DNA of 64,000 nt from positions 451,157 to 515,156 of the forward strand of contig NZ_JAHHZF010000003.1 of assembly GCF_018729455.1 (NCBI RefSeq), read 5' to 3'. Shown here piece by piece: positions 1-9,357 of the stretch. The notes under the pieces are model-generated. The model did no database searches. It saw nothing but the letters and a program-made list of their open reading frames with translations, and was not told where the DNA came from. The translations under genes and the position numbers were made by a program. Each line of letters begins with the position of its first letter. The stretch's first letter is position 1. This DNA comes from Prosthecodimorpha staleyi. GTDB taxonomy: Bacteria; Pseudomonadota; Alphaproteobacteria; Rhizobiales; Ancalomicrobiaceae.

Positions 1-907
1 GCTGGCCGTAGGCCGCGGCCTGGCGGGCGATGCCGCAGAGCACGCGGGCGACCTCGCGCGCCTCGCCCTCGATGCAGTCCGACAGGATCAGCGGCGTCAC
101 GCCGGCGGCGCGCGCGACCGCCGCCGCCGCCTCCAGCGACCGCTGCGGCGTCGCGATCATGTGCACCTCGTGGCCGTCGAAGAGCGGATCGCCGGGCTTC
201 GGCGTCTCCTCGGCAGCCCGCTCCAGATGCGCGATCACGGCCGGCGGGCCGTCGATGCCGTAGCGGGCGAGGATGGCGCGGGCATCGGCGAAGGTGGTCG
301 GGTCGGGCACGGTCGGACCGGAGGCGATCACGCCGGGCTCGTCGCCGGGCACGTCGGAAATCAGCAGGGTGGCGATGCGCGCCGGTGCCGCCGCGGCGGC
401 CAGGCGCCCGCCCTTCACGGCGGAGAGATGCTTGCGCACCGTGTTCATCTCGCCGATATCGGCGCCCGACCGGAGCAGGGACCGGTTGATCGCCTGCTTG
501 TCCTCCAGCGTCAGTCCGTCGGCGGGTGCGGCCAGCAGGGCCGAGCCGCCGCCGGAGATCAGGGCGACGACCAGATCGTCCGCCGTCAGGCCGCGGACCT
601 TCTCGAGGATGCGTCCGGCGGCGGCCCGGCCGGCGGCGTCCGGCACCGGATGGGCGGCCTCGACGATCTCGATCCGATCGCAGGGCACGCCATGGCCGTA
701 GCGGGTGACGACGAGGCCTTCGAGCGGACCGTCCCAGGCCTGTTCGAAGGCACGCGCCATGGCGGCAGAGCCCTTGCCGGCGCCGATCACGATGGTGCGG
801 CCCTTCGGCCGCGCCGGCAGGAAGCGGGGCACCAGGAGCGCCGGGTCGGCGGCCGCCACGGCGGCGCGGAACATGCGGTCGAGCAGGTCGCGAGGATCGG
901 CGATCAC
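1..907 (-). CDS. Glycerate 2-kinase (MOFRL family), C-terminus beyond window
   Basis: Likely phosphorylates glycerate to 2-phosphoglycerate in the cytoplasm (glyoxylate/tartrate or serine-cycle carbon). The visible 302 codons carry the family marks: an IVIGAGKGSAAMA segment near residue 40, then VVTRYGHG, an ISGGGSALL segment, a VRKHLSAVKGG segment and an ISDVPGDE segment. The C-terminal MOFRL domain lies outside the window. I chose GTG at 907 because a GGAGG stands 10 bases upstream; an in-frame ATG follows 11 codons later. The family is also annotated as hydroxypyruvate reductase (TtuD), a historic name. Function is assigned by family recognition only. Confidence 0.85.
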   Translation of the reverse strand, partial: MIADPRDLLDRMFRAAVAAADPALLVPRFLPARPKGRTIVIGAGKGSAAMARAFEQAWDGPLEGLVVTRYGHGVPCDRIEIVEAAHPVPDAAGRAAAGRILEKVRGLTADDLVVALISGGGSALLAAPADGLTLEDKQAINRSLLRSGADIGEMNTVRKHLSAVKGGRLAAAAAPARIATLLISDVPGDEPGVIASGPTVPDPTTFADARAILARYGIDGPPAVIAHLERAAEETPKPGDPLFDGHEVHMIATPQRSLEAAAAVARAAGVTPLILSDCIEGEAREVARVLCGIARQAAAYGQ

Positions 908-1130
908 GAGCGGGCTTCCTCCCTGGCGCAGAGGCTTCCGGGTCCTGCCCGGCGCCCGGTCCTGCGGCGCATCCTTCGAATGGTGCCTGTCCCGGAGCGT
1001 GTCACCCGAACGCCGTCCCCGGTCAAGCCGCCGGACGATAGTCCGCCCCCACGCCCCGCGCGATGCGACATGGTCGGCGGCGGTAAGGGGGGCCGTCAGA
1101 CCTTCGCGGTTATCTGTGGCCAGGAGCCGT

Positions 1131-1196
1131 GTTCCCGAACGGGAACATTTTCTCCAGGCGATGCCGGTGCACCAACCCAAGTTCCCGCTCGGGATC
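1131..1196. promoter_or_regulatory. Twin GTTCCCG-type palindromes upstream of the glycerate kinase gene
   Basis: GTTCCCGAACGGGAAC at 1131-1146 is a perfect 7-bp inverted repeat around AA. A near copy, GTTCCCGCTCGGGATC, lies at 1181-1196, exactly 50 bases (about five helical turns) further on. They sit in the 292-bp gap between the 3' end of the glucan exporter gene and the glycerate kinase start, both genes reading leftwards. This suggests a two-site operator for the kinase gene. Structured RNA after the exporter stop is the alternative; there is no U-tract on the minus strand. Confidence 0.4.
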
Positions 1197-1199
1197 TTC

Positions 1200-2999
1200 T
1201 TACCGTTCGGAATCGCCCGCCGCGTGGGTCAGGAGGCCGTCGCGGTACTGGCTTTCGAGGGATTGGGCGGTCGGGTCGCCGTCGAGGCTGCCGGCGGCGA
1301 CCAGGGCGGCGAAACGGCCGCCGCGGGCGACCAGTTCGTCGAAGGTGCCGCGTTCGGCGATGCGGCCGGCCTCCATGAACAGGATCTGATCGGCGGAGCG
1401 GATGGTCGACAGGCGATGGGCGATGACGAAGGAGGTGCGGCCCTCCGACAGGCGCTCCAGGGCGCGCTTGATGCGGGCCTCGGTCTCGGTGTCGAGCGCG
1501 CTGGTCGCCTCGTCCAGGATCAGGATCGGCGCATTCTTGAGGATGGCGCGCGCGATGGCGAGGCGCTGGCGCTCGCCGCCCGACAGCGACCGGCCGCGCT
1601 CGCCGGCGCGGAAATCATAGCTGCCTGGCTTGCCGGTGACGAAGACATCGCATTCGGCCAGCCGGGCGGCCTCGCGGATCTCGGCCTCGGTCGCCTCCGG
1701 CTTGCCGATGCGCAGATTCTCGGCGATCGAGCGGTCGAACAGGCCGGGATCCTGGAACACCACGCCGATCGCGCGACGCACGGAATCGACCTTCACGTCG
1801 GCGATGTCCTGGCCGTCGATCAGGATGCGGCCGCGATCGGGATCGCGCACCCGCTGCAGCAGCGCGACGGCGGTCGACTTGCCCGAACCGGTCGGCCCGA
1901 CGATGGCGACGGTCTCGCCGGGCTTCGCCTCGAAGGAGATGTCGGTGATGCCGGTGTCCGAGCCCGGATAGCGGAAGCTGACCCGGTCGAACACGACATG
2001 ACCGGCGGTGACCGCCAGATCGGTCGCGCCGGGCTTCTCGACGATGGTCGAGCTCTGGTCGAGCACGTCGAAGAACTGGCGCATCGCCGCTGCCTCGAAG
2101 ACGAGGCGGGACAGGAAGAAGGTCAGCTGGTCGAGGCGGCCGATCAGCGCCGTGGCAAAGCCGATGAAGCTGACGATCTCGCCGACCGTGATCGCGCCCT
2201 GCTGGTGCAGCGAAGTGCCGAGCGCGAACAGCGAGACGATCGTGATGGTCGCCGCGCCGCGGGTCATGACGGTGGTCAGCGCCCACCAGGTCAGGACCGG
2301 AAGCTGCGCCTTGAGCAGGTTGTTCATCACCCCCTGCAGCGCGCGCGTCTCCTCGGCCAGGCGGACGAAGCTCTGCACGACGGTGACGTTGCCGATCACG
2401 TCGCCGACGCGACCGGAGAATTCGGCGTGGTGGCGCGAGGCCTCGGCCTGGCCGTAATGGGTCTTGGTGACGACCAGCGCGCTCAGGCCGATATAGATCA
2501 CCATCAGGGCGGCGAGCAGCAGGCCCATGTGGAGATTGATCCACAGCGCGGTCGGCAGCAGCACGATCAGCATCACGATCGAGGTCAGATGCTCGCGGAA
2601 CATGGCGAGCCAGAAGGCGAACAGGTTGTCGGCGCCCGACAGCATGATCGAGATCAGGCGGCCGGACTGGGCCTGCGAATGGAACGCGGCCGGCAGCGCG
2701 ACGACATGCTCGAAGAACTGCTTCATCACGCCGACCCGGCGGGTATGGGCGATGCGGTCGGCGTGGAGCGCGACGAAGATGTTGGCCGCCACACCCGCGA
2801 AGCCGAAGCCGGCCCACAGGCCGACCAGCCCCATGGCCGGCTTGCCGGTCGACAGGGCGTCGATGACGCGGCCGAACAGCAGCGGCTCGGCCAGTTGCAG
2901 GAAGGCGAGCGCGATGCCGGTCGCCGTCAGCGCGAAGGCAAAGCCGCGCTCCGGGCCGAGCAGCTGGATGGCGCGGGCATAGATCTTCAGGAAGGGCAT
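1200..2999 (-). CDS. ndvA: Cyclic beta-1,2-glucan ABC exporter, NdvA/ChvA type
   Basis: A 599-residue half-transporter that would export cyclic beta-1,2-glucan across the inner membrane into the periplasm, important for osmotic adaptation and host interaction in rhizobia. An N-terminal six-helix membrane domain covers about residues 1-320. The nucleotide-binding domain has Walker A GPTGSGKST, signature LSGGERQRLAIARA, Walker B ILILDEATSAL and the H-loop of IAHRLSTI. Length and overall sequence match NdvA/ChvA (about 590 residues). I chose ATG at 2999, where the family protein begins (MPFLKIYARA); the frame stays open further upstream without family similarity. The glucan synthase NdvB is not in the window. 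A related lipid-exporting ABC protein is the alternative. Confidence 0.85.
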   Translation of the reverse strand: MPFLKIYARAIQLLGPERGFAFALTATGIALAFLQLAEPLLFGRVIDALSTGKPAMGLVGLWAGFGFAGVAANIFVALHADRIAHTRRVGVMKQFFEHVVALPAAFHSQAQSGRLISIMLSGADNLFAFWLAMFREHLTSIVMLIVLLPTALWINLHMGLLLAALMVIYIGLSALVVTKTHYGQAEASRHHAEFSGRVGDVIGNVTVVQSFVRLAEETRALQGVMNNLLKAQLPVLTWWALTTVMTRGAATITIVSLFALGTSLHQQGAITVGEIVSFIGFATALIGRLDQLTFFLSRLVFEAAAMRQFFDVLDQSSTIVEKPGATDLAVTAGHVVFDRVSFRYPGSDTGITDISFEAKPGETVAIVGPTGSGKSTAVALLQRVRDPDRGRILIDGQDIADVKVDSVRRAIGVVFQDPGLFDRSIAENLRIGKPEATEAEIREAARLAECDVFVTGKPGSYDFRAGERGRSLSGGERQRLAIARAILKNAPILILDEATSALDTETEARIKRALERLSEGRTSFVIAHRLSTIRSADQILFMEAGRIAERGTFDELVARGGRFAALVAAGSLDGDPTAQSLESQYRDGLLTHAAGDSER

Positions 3000-3170
3000 G
3001 GCGACCGCCGAATCTCGCGGGGCACGGCGATCCGGCCGGCCCTTTTCGATCCTATACGCAATTCGCAACGCCCCGGCACCGGTCGGCGCATCGGCAGGCC
3101 GCCGGCGTTCACGTGATGTGAAGGCCGCCATGCCAGGATCGCCACGATCCACGGCGACCGGCAGGGTTTC

Positions 3171-4700
3171 ATGACCGACAGTTCCCTTCATCTCGGCAAC
3201 GGCGGCGGGCTCGTCGAGCGCTCGCCGGTGCTGGCATGGGCGAAGCGCGCCCTGACCATGGCGCCCGCGGCAGCGCGCCGGTCGCCGCCGCGCTTCTTCG
3301 GCACGCTGGTCTTCTTCGTCGCCCTGATCGTGCTCACCGTGCGCGGTGCGGCGCTGCTGAAGGATGCCGACACGCTCTGGCACGTCTTCGTCGGCACCGG
3401 CATCCTGGAGACCGGCCGCTTCCCGACCGTCGACACCGCCTCCTGGACCATGGCGGGAACGCCCTGGATCGCGAAGGAATGGCTGTCGCAGGTCATCCTT
3501 GCCGCCGCCCAGCGCGCCGGCGGCTGGCCGCTGGTCGCGCTGACCGCCGCCGCCGCCGCCGCGCTCGCACTGGCCCTGATCGCCCGCGAGGCGGCAACCC
3601 GCCTTCCGCCGGCCATCGCCGCGCTGATCGCCGCGGCGGCCTTCACGCTGGTCGCCGGCCATACGCTCGCCCGGCCGCATGTGCTGGCCTGGCCGGTGAT
3701 GATCGGCTGGACCATCGTGCTGATGCGCGCCGCCGAGGACGGCCGCGCGCCGAGCCCCTTCGCCGCCATCCTGATGGCGCTGTGGGCCAATCTGCACGGG
3801 TCCTACCTGTTCGGCCTCGCCCTGATACCGGCCTTCGGCCTGGAGGCGCTGTTGCGCGCGCCCGCCGGCCGGCGCACCGAGACGGCGCTCGGCTGGCTGC
3901 TGATCCTGGTGCTCGCGCCGGCCGCCACCATGGCGCATGCCTACGGACCGGGCGCGCTCTTCGCCGCCGGCAAGGTCCTCGGGCTCGGCAGCGCCGCCGC
4001 CTTCGTGGCCGAATGGGCGCCGACCGATCTCGGCCGCTTAAGCGGCGGCAAGATCGCCATCCTGGCCGGCATCGCCGCCCTGGTGTTGTCGCCCGGCCGC
4101 CTGCCGCCGATCCGCGTCGCGCTGCTGATCGGCCTCCTCGACATGGCGGTCTCGCACGAGCGCCATCTCGCCATGCTGGGCTTGATCGCCCCGCTGATCC
4201 TGATCGAACCGATCGCGGAGCGCGCCGGCGCGGGACGTGCGGAAGGGGATCAGACGGGCGGTCGGCTATCCGGCTTCGGCCTATACGCGGCCGGCGCGGC
4301 GGCGCTCGCCGCGCTCGCCTTCACCGGTATGGCCGCGCTCGGCGCCCTGACCACGCGGCCGGATCTCCTGCCGATCGCCGCCCTCGACGCCGCCAAAGCG
4401 GCCGGGGTCACCGGCCAGGTCTTCAACGAATACGAGTTCGGCGGCACGCTGATCACGCGCGGCATCCCGACCTATATCGACGGCCGCACCGAGCTTTACG
4501 GTCCGGAGCGGCTGACCACCTATGTCGCCGCGACCGGCGTCTCGACGCCGGGCACGCTCGAAAAGGTTCTGTCGGACAGCCGGATCGGCTGGACCCTGCT
4601 GCGCCCCGACCAGCCGGCGGCGGCGCTTCTCGACCACCTGCCCGGCTGGCACCGCATCTATGGCGACGAGGTCGCCGTGGTGCACAAGCGCATCCCCTGA
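3171..4700 (+). CDS. Polytopic membrane protein, GT-C-like, function unknown
   Basis: A 509-residue integral membrane protein with about ten to twelve hydrophobic helices, divergent from the glucan exporter gene (171-bp shared upstream region). Helix 1 is followed by a periplasmic-type loop with DADTLWHVFVGTGILETG and, further on, a PWIAKEW segment. The C-terminal soluble part has VFNEYEFGGTLI and YIDGRTELYG. This pattern (D-D-W-H after helix 1, a GGTLI / DGRTE-YG block at the end) recurs in uncharacterised bacterial membrane proteins that look like GT-C glycosyltransferases. No catalytic assignment is possible. The position beside an envelope glucan exporter is suggestive only. ATG at 3171 gives the longest sensible frame; the first 35 residues are not hydrophobic. 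Confidence 0.7.
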   Translation: MTDSSLHLGNGGGLVERSPVLAWAKRALTMAPAAARRSPPRFFGTLVFFVALIVLTVRGAALLKDADTLWHVFVGTGILETGRFPTVDTASWTMAGTPWIAKEWLSQVILAAAQRAGGWPLVALTAAAAAALALALIAREAATRLPPAIAALIAAAAFTLVAGHTLARPHVLAWPVMIGWTIVLMRAAEDGRAPSPFAAILMALWANLHGSYLFGLALIPAFGLEALLRAPAGRRTETALGWLLILVLAPAATMAHAYGPGALFAAGKVLGLGSAAAFVAEWAPTDLGRLSGGKIAILAGIAALVLSPGRLPPIRVALLIGLLDMAVSHERHLAMLGLIAPLILIEPIAERAGAGRAEGDQTGGRLSGFGLYAAGAAALAALAFTGMAALGALTTRPDLLPIAALDAAKAAGVTGQVFNEYEFGGTLITRGIPTYIDGRTELYGPERLTTYVAATGVSTPGTLEKVLSDSRIGWTLLRPDQPAAALLDHLPGWHRIYGDEVAVVHKRIP

Positions 4701-4742
4701 CGACCCGCCCCTGACGACCGCATCCCTTCCATCGCGAGGACG

Positions 4743-4763
4743 GCCCGTCGCCGTGCGGCGGGC
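4743..4763. terminator. Weak hairpin between convergent genes
   Basis: GCCCGTCGC / GCGGCGGGC pairs with one G-T wobble around a CGT loop, in the 104-bp gap between the membrane protein stop and the gcvPB stop. There is no U-tract, so a role as a two-way terminator is a guess. Confidence 0.3.
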
Positions 4764-4804
4764 TCCGTTCGCGCCGGGACCGGCCGGCCGATCGGCGGGA
4801 CGGC

Positions 4805-6397
4805 CTATTCGGCCGCCTCGGCCGCCGTCCAGGGCTTCGGCTTCTCCCAGCGCAGCTTCGGCGAGCGGGCCGCGCGGGTCTCGTCGAGGCGGCGGCGCGG
4901 GGCGAAGCGCGGCGCCTGGGTGAAGCGCTCGGTCTCGCCGCGCTTGGCGGACAGGACGAGATCGCGCAGCGTGGCGACGAACAGATCGAGGCTCGCCTTG
5001 GACTCGCTCTCGGTCGGCTCGATCAGCATGGCGCCGTGGACGACCAGCGGGAAATACATGGTCATCGGATGGTAACCCTCGTCGATCATCGCCTTGGCGA
5101 AATCGAGCGTGGTGATCCCGGTCTCCTTGAGGAAGCCGTCGTCGAACAGCACCTCGTGCATCGAGGGATGGTCCGGGAAGGGCAGCGTCATCAGGTCGGC
5201 GAGGCCGGCGCGCACGTAGTTGGCGGCCAGGACCGCATCCTCCGAGGCCTGCCGCAGGCCGTCCGTGCCGTGGCTGAGCATGTAGGCGAGCGCCCGGGTA
5301 AACATGCCCATCTGGCCGTGGAACGCGGTCATGCGGCCGAACGGGGTCTCGCCCGGCGCGGTGCCGGCTTCGGTCTCGACCAGCACCGGCCGGCCTTCCT
5401 CCAGGTGGATGAAGGGCAGCGGCGCGAAGGGCGCGAGGCGCGACGACAGCACCACCGGACCGGCGCCCGGCCCGCCGCCGCCATGCGGCGTCGAGAAGGT
5501 CTTGTGCAGGTTGATGTGCATGGCGTCGACGCCGAGATCGCCCGGCCGCACCTTGCCGACGATGGCGTTGAAGTTCGCGCCGTCGGCATAGAAATAGGCC
5601 CCGGCCGCATGCACGGCCTCGGCGATCGCCGCCACCTCCGGCTCGAAGATGCCGCAGGTGTTCGGATTGGTCAGCATGATCGCCGCCACGTCCGGCCCGA
5701 GCAGGGCCTTGACGGCCTCGACATCGACCGTGCCGTCGGCGCGGGCCGGCACGTCGCGCACCGTCATGCCGATCAGCGCGGCGGTGGCCGGATTGGTGCC
5801 GTGGGCCGATTCCGGCACCAGCACCACGTTGCGCGTCTCGCCGCGGGCGCGGATGGCGGCCTTGATGGCCATCATGCCGCAAAGTTCGCCATGGGCGCCG
5901 GCCTTCGGGCTCATCGCGACCGCATCCATGCCGGTCAACCGGCACAGCCAGCCGCCCAGATCGGCGATCACGTCGAGCGCGCCCGGCACGGTCGAGACCG
6001 GCTGCAGCGGATGTACGTCGGCGAAGCCCGGCAGCCGCGCCATCTTCTCGTTGAGGCGCGGATTGTGCTTCATCGTGCAGGAACCGAGCGGATAGAGCCC
6101 GGTATCGATCGAATAGTTGGAGCGCGACAGGCGCACATAGTGGCGCATGGCCTCCGGCTCGGTCAGGCCGGGCAGGTCCGGCGCCGCCTTGCGGGCGAGC
6201 CGGCCGAGCCGCGGCGCGAGGCCGTCCGGCGCGGGCAGGTCGACGCCGGTCGTCTCGGCGCGGCCGATCTCGAAGATCAGCGGTTCCTCGACGCGCAGCG
6301 CGCGGTTGCCGGTGAAGGTCCACGGCGTGGCCGCCGGCGTGCCCTCGGCAGCGGCGGCGCCCTCGGGACGGGTGGGGCGACCCTGGTCGTTCAGCAT
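4805..6397 (-). CDS. gcvPB: Glycine dehydrogenase (decarboxylating) subunit 2
   Basis: Second half of the P-protein of the glycine cleavage system; with GcvPA it decarboxylates glycine and passes the aminomethyl group to the lipoyl arm of GcvH. 530 residues. The PLP lysine is K299 in HINLHKTFSTPHGGGG. Other conserved segments are PLGSCTMKHNPR near 103-114 and ESAHGTNPA near 196-204. ATG at 6397 lies 20 bases after the gcvPA stop, so translation is probably coupled within the gcv operon. Length fits the two-subunit form; single-chain GcvP is about 950 residues. Confidence 0.95.
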   Translation of the reverse strand: MLNDQGRPTRPEGAAAAEGTPAATPWTFTGNRALRVEEPLIFEIGRAETTGVDLPAPDGLAPRLGRLARKAAPDLPGLTEPEAMRHYVRLSRSNYSIDTGLYPLGSCTMKHNPRLNEKMARLPGFADVHPLQPVSTVPGALDVIADLGGWLCRLTGMDAVAMSPKAGAHGELCGMMAIKAAIRARGETRNVVLVPESAHGTNPATAALIGMTVRDVPARADGTVDVEAVKALLGPDVAAIMLTNPNTCGIFEPEVAAIAEAVHAAGAYFYADGANFNAIVGKVRPGDLGVDAMHINLHKTFSTPHGGGGPGAGPVVLSSRLAPFAPLPFIHLEEGRPVLVETEAGTAPGETPFGRMTAFHGQMGMFTRALAYMLSHGTDGLRQASEDAVLAANYVRAGLADLMTLPFPDHPSMHEVLFDDGFLKETGITTLDFAKAMIDEGYHPMTMYFPLVVHGAMLIEPTESESKASLDLFVATLRDLVLSAKRGETERFTQAPRFAPRRRLDETRAARSPKLRWEKPKPWTAAEAAE

Positions 6398-6417
6398 GGT
6401 GTTCGTCCTCTCCCGGC

Positions 6418-7758
6418 TCAGATCACGGCCGCCAGGGCCTGCGCGTAGGCCGCGCGGTCCTCGTCGGTGTTCACTTCCGTGGCGGCGACGACGATCAGGT
6501 CGTCGAGGCCCCGGCCCGGCTCCAGGCGCGAGACGGCGAGCCCGCCGAGGATGCCGCGTTCGGCCAGCCGCTCGATCACGGCGGCCGCATTGCCCGGCAC
6601 ACGGACGGTGAATTCGTTGAAGAAGCCGTCGTTCAGCACCTCGACGCCGGGCACCCGGCCGAGCGCATCGGCGAGCCTGATCGCGGCCTCGTGGTTGAGC
6701 CGCGCCAGCCGCTCCAGCCCGGCGCTTCCGAGCAGCGTCATGTGGATGGTGAAGGCGAGGCAGCACAGGCCCGAATTGGTGCAGATATTCGAGGTCGCCT
6801 TGTCGCGGCGGATATGCTGCTCGCGCGTCGACAGCGTCAGCACGAAGCCGCGCCGGTTCTCGGCGTCGACGGTCTCGCCGCACAGCCGGCCGGGCATCTG
6901 GCGCAGAAACTTCTGCCGCGTCGCCATCAGGCCGACATAGGGGCCGCCGAAGCCGAGCGCATTGCCGATCGACTGGCCCTCGCCGACGACGATGTCGGCG
7001 CCCTGCCGGCCGGGCGGCTCGATCAGACCGAGGCTGACCACCTCGGTGAAGACCGCGATCAGCAGCGCACCGCAGGCATGCGCCTTCTCGGCGATCGGGG
7101 CGAGATCGATCAGGTGCCCGTAGAAGGACGGCGACTGCACGACCACGCAGGAGGTGTCGCGGTCGATCGCCGCCAGGATGTCCTCGGTGCCGAGCGGATC
7201 GGGCGGCAGGGCCTGCACGCGATCCTCGGCCATGTCGGACAGGGTCTCGACGACGGCGCGATATTGCGGATGCAGCCCGCCCGAGACCACCGCCTTGTTG
7301 CGGCGGGTCAGCCGGTGGGCCATCAGCACGGCCTCGCCGGTCGCCGTCGAGCCGTCATACATCGAGGCGTTGGCGACCTCCATGCCGGTCAGTTCGGCGA
7401 CCTGGGTCTGGAACTCGAACAGATATTGCAGCGTGCCCTGCGTGATTTCCGGCTGATAGGGCGTGTAGCTGGTCAGGAATTCCGACCGCTGGATCAGGTG
7501 GTCCACCGTCGCCGGGACATGGTGCTTGTAGGCGCCGGCGCCGACGAAGAAGGGTACCGACGAGGCCGGCACATTCTTCGCGGCCATGCGGCCCATCAGG
7601 CGCTCGACCTCCAGCTCGCCGCGCATGCGCGGCAGGTCGATCAGGTCGGTCAGCAGCTTGTCGGCCGGCACGTCGGCGAACAGTGCATCGATGCCGGGGA
7701 CGCCGATACGGGCGAGCATCTCGGCCCGGTCGGTCGCGGTCAGGGGATGATAGCGCAT
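6418..7758 (-). CDS. gcvPA: Glycine dehydrogenase (decarboxylating) subunit 1
   Basis: First half of the split P-protein; PLP-fold subunit that pairs with GcvPB to decarboxylate glycine. 446 residues, the usual length. It starts [15 protein letters not shown] and contains the family segments [29 protein letters not shown] and [16 protein letters not shown], plus [17 protein letters not shown]. It lies 7 bases downstream of gcvH and 20 bases upstream of gcvPB in the same operon. Many Rhizobiales carry a fused gcvP, so the split form is a useful lineage marker. Confidence 0.95.
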   Translation of the reverse strand: MRYHPLTATDRAEMLARIGVPGIDALFADVPADKLLTDLIDLPRMRGELEVERLMGRMAAKNVPASSVPFFVGAGAYKHHVPATVDHLIQRSEFLTSYTPYQPEITQGTLQYLFEFQTQVAELTGMEVANASMYDGSTATGEAVLMAHRLTRRNKAVVSGGLHPQYRAVVETLSDMAEDRVQALPPDPLGTEDILAAIDRDTSCVVVQSPSFYGHLIDLAPIAEKAHACGALLIAVFTEVVSLGLIEPPGRQGADIVVGEGQSIGNALGFGGPYVGLMATRQKFLRQMPGRLCGETVDAENRRGFVLTLSTREQHIRRDKATSNICTNSGLCCLAFTIHMTLLGSAGLERLARLNHEAAIRLADALGRVPGVEVLNDGFFNEFTVRVPGNAAAVIERLAERGILGGLAVSRLEPGRGLDDLIVVAATEVNTDEDRAAYAQALAAVI

Positions 7759-7765
7759 CGCGGCC

Positions 7766-8134
7766 TCACAGCGTCTCGAGGAAGGCCTTGTAGGTCGCCT
7801 CGTCCATCAGGTCGCCGGTGTCGGTGCCCTGCGGGACGTGCAGCCGGACGAACCAGCCCTCGCCTTCCGGATCCTCGTTGACGAGGGCCGGATTGTCGGT
7901 CAGCGCCGCGTTGACCTCGAAGACGGTGCCGGCGATCGGGGCATAGACCTCGGAGGCCGCCTTGACGGACTCGACGACCGCCGCCTCCTTGCCCTTGTCG
8001 ATCGCCTTGCCGGTCTCGGGCAGCTCGACATAGACGACATCGCCCAACTGGGCCTGGGCATACTGGCTGATGCCGATCGTGGCCATGTTGCCGTCGATGC
8101 GGATCCACTCGTGGTCTTTGGTGTAGAGGGTCAT
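7766..8134 (-). CDS. gcvH: Glycine cleavage system H protein (lipoyl carrier)
   Basis: Small carrier protein that shuttles the aminomethyl group from the P-protein to the T-protein on a lipoyl arm. 122 residues. The lipoylation site is K58 in [15 protein letters not shown]. It begins [15 protein letters not shown], which is typical of the family. It sits between gcvT (12 bases upstream) and gcvPA (7 bases downstream) in the riboswitch-led operon. The lipoyl ligase or LipA/LipB needed for maturation is not in this window. Confidence 0.96.
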   Translation of the reverse strand: MTLYTKDHEWIRIDGNMATIGISQYAQAQLGDVVYVELPETGKAIDKGKEAAVVESVKAASEVYAPIAGTVFEVNAALTDNPALVNEDPEGEGWFVRLHVPQGTDTGDLMDEATYKAFLETL

Positions 8135-8146
8135 GGGACGGCTCCG

Positions 8147-9295
8147 TCAGCGCTTGAAGCGATTGGGGACGAAAGGCAGGGCGGCGACGCGCGCGGCGAG
8201 CGGCTTGCCGCGCACGATCAAGGCGAGTTCCGTGCCGGGCGCAGCGAAGGCCGGCTCGACGAAGCCCATGGCGAGCGGGGCGTTCAGGCTCGGTCCGAAG
8301 CCGCCCGAGGTGACGATGCCGACCGGGCGACCGTCCGGGGCGGTGATGGCGGTGCCCTCGCGGGCCGGAGCGCGGCCCTCGGGCAGGAGGCCGACGCGGA
8401 TGCGCTTCGTGCCCTCGGCGATCTCGGCGCGGATGCGCGCGAAGCCGGGGAAACCGCCGCCCTCGCGCCGGCGTTTCTGGATCGACCAGAGAAGGCCGGC
8501 TTCGATCGGGCTGACCGTCTCGTCGAGTTCGTGGCCGTAGAGGCAGAGGCCGCCCTCGAGCCGCAGGCTGTCGCGCGCGCCGAGCCCGATCGGCTTGACC
8601 GACGGATCGGCCAGCAATGCGTCCCAGAGCGCGCCGGCCTCGGCCGCCGGCACCGAGATCTCGTAGCCGTCCTCGCCGGTATAGCCCGAACGCGTGACCT
8701 CGACGGCGATGCCGGCGAGCGTCACCGCACCGACCGCCATGAAGGCCATGCCGGCAGCACTTGCGGCACCGAGCCGGACCATGACGGCTTGCGCCTCGGG
8801 GCCCTGCAGGGCGAGCAGCGCGCGCTCCGGATAGGTCTCCAGCCGCACCTGCGCCGGCAGGCGCGCGGCGATATGGGCATAATCGACCGCCTTGCGCCCC
8901 GCATTGACGACGAGACCGAGGCGGCCGTCGTCGGCCGCATCCGGGCCGCGCTGGACCATCAGGTCGTCGATGCAGCCGCCGTCGTCGTTGAGAAGCTGCG
9001 AATAGCGCTGGCGGCCGAGGCCGAGATTGAGGATGTCGGCGGGGATCAGGGCCTCGAGGGCGGCCGCGGTGGTCGCGTGGTCGGGGCCGATCAGGGCGGC
9101 CTGGCCCATATGCGACACGTCGAACAGACCCGCATGCTCGCGGGTCCATTTGTGCTCGGCGAGGATGCCGGCCGGATACTGCACCGGCATCGCATAGCCG
9201 GCGAAGGGCACCATGCGGGCGCCGAGCGCGACATGACGGTCGTGCAGGGGGGTGGCGAGGATCTCGCTCGGATCGACAGAAGGTTGGGCGGTCAT
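8147..9295 (-). CDS. gcvT: Glycine cleavage system T protein (aminomethyltransferase)
   Basis: Transfers the methylene group from lipoyl-GcvH to tetrahydrofolate, releasing ammonia and giving 5,10-methylene-THF. 382 residues. Family segments include MVPFAGYAMPVQYPAGI, FDVSHMGQ near residue 59, RSGYTGEDGYEI near 210 and GLGARDSLRLEGG. ATG at 9295 gives the expected N-terminus (TPLHDRHVALGARMVPFAG follows); the frame is open upstream only through the riboswitch. First gene of the gcv operon, with the glycine riboswitch ending about 65 bases upstream. Confidence 0.95.
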   Translation of the reverse strand: MTAQPSVDPSEILATPLHDRHVALGARMVPFAGYAMPVQYPAGILAEHKWTREHAGLFDVSHMGQAALIGPDHATTAAALEALIPADILNLGLGRQRYSQLLNDDGGCIDDLMVQRGPDAADDGRLGLVVNAGRKAVDYAHIAARLPAQVRLETYPERALLALQGPEAQAVMVRLGAASAAGMAFMAVGAVTLAGIAVEVTRSGYTGEDGYEISVPAAEAGALWDALLADPSVKPIGLGARDSLRLEGGLCLYGHELDETVSPIEAGLLWSIQKRRREGGGFPGFARIRAEIAEGTKRIRVGLLPEGRAPAREGTAITAPDGRPVGIVTSGGFGPSLNAPLAMGFVEPAFAAPGTELALIVRGKPLAARVAALPFVPNRFKR

Positions 9296-9357
9296 TCCAG
9301 GTCCCGGACCGGCGCGTTGGGCCGCGCGGTCGAAAGCGGACCGATGCCGCCGCCAAC

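Noticed and set aside
705..3116. Long open frame on the plus strand across the ndvA gene
   Set aside because: Antisense shadow caused by high GC; product is rich in Gly/Arg/Asp/Gln without any domain, while the minus strand encodes a clear ABC exporter.
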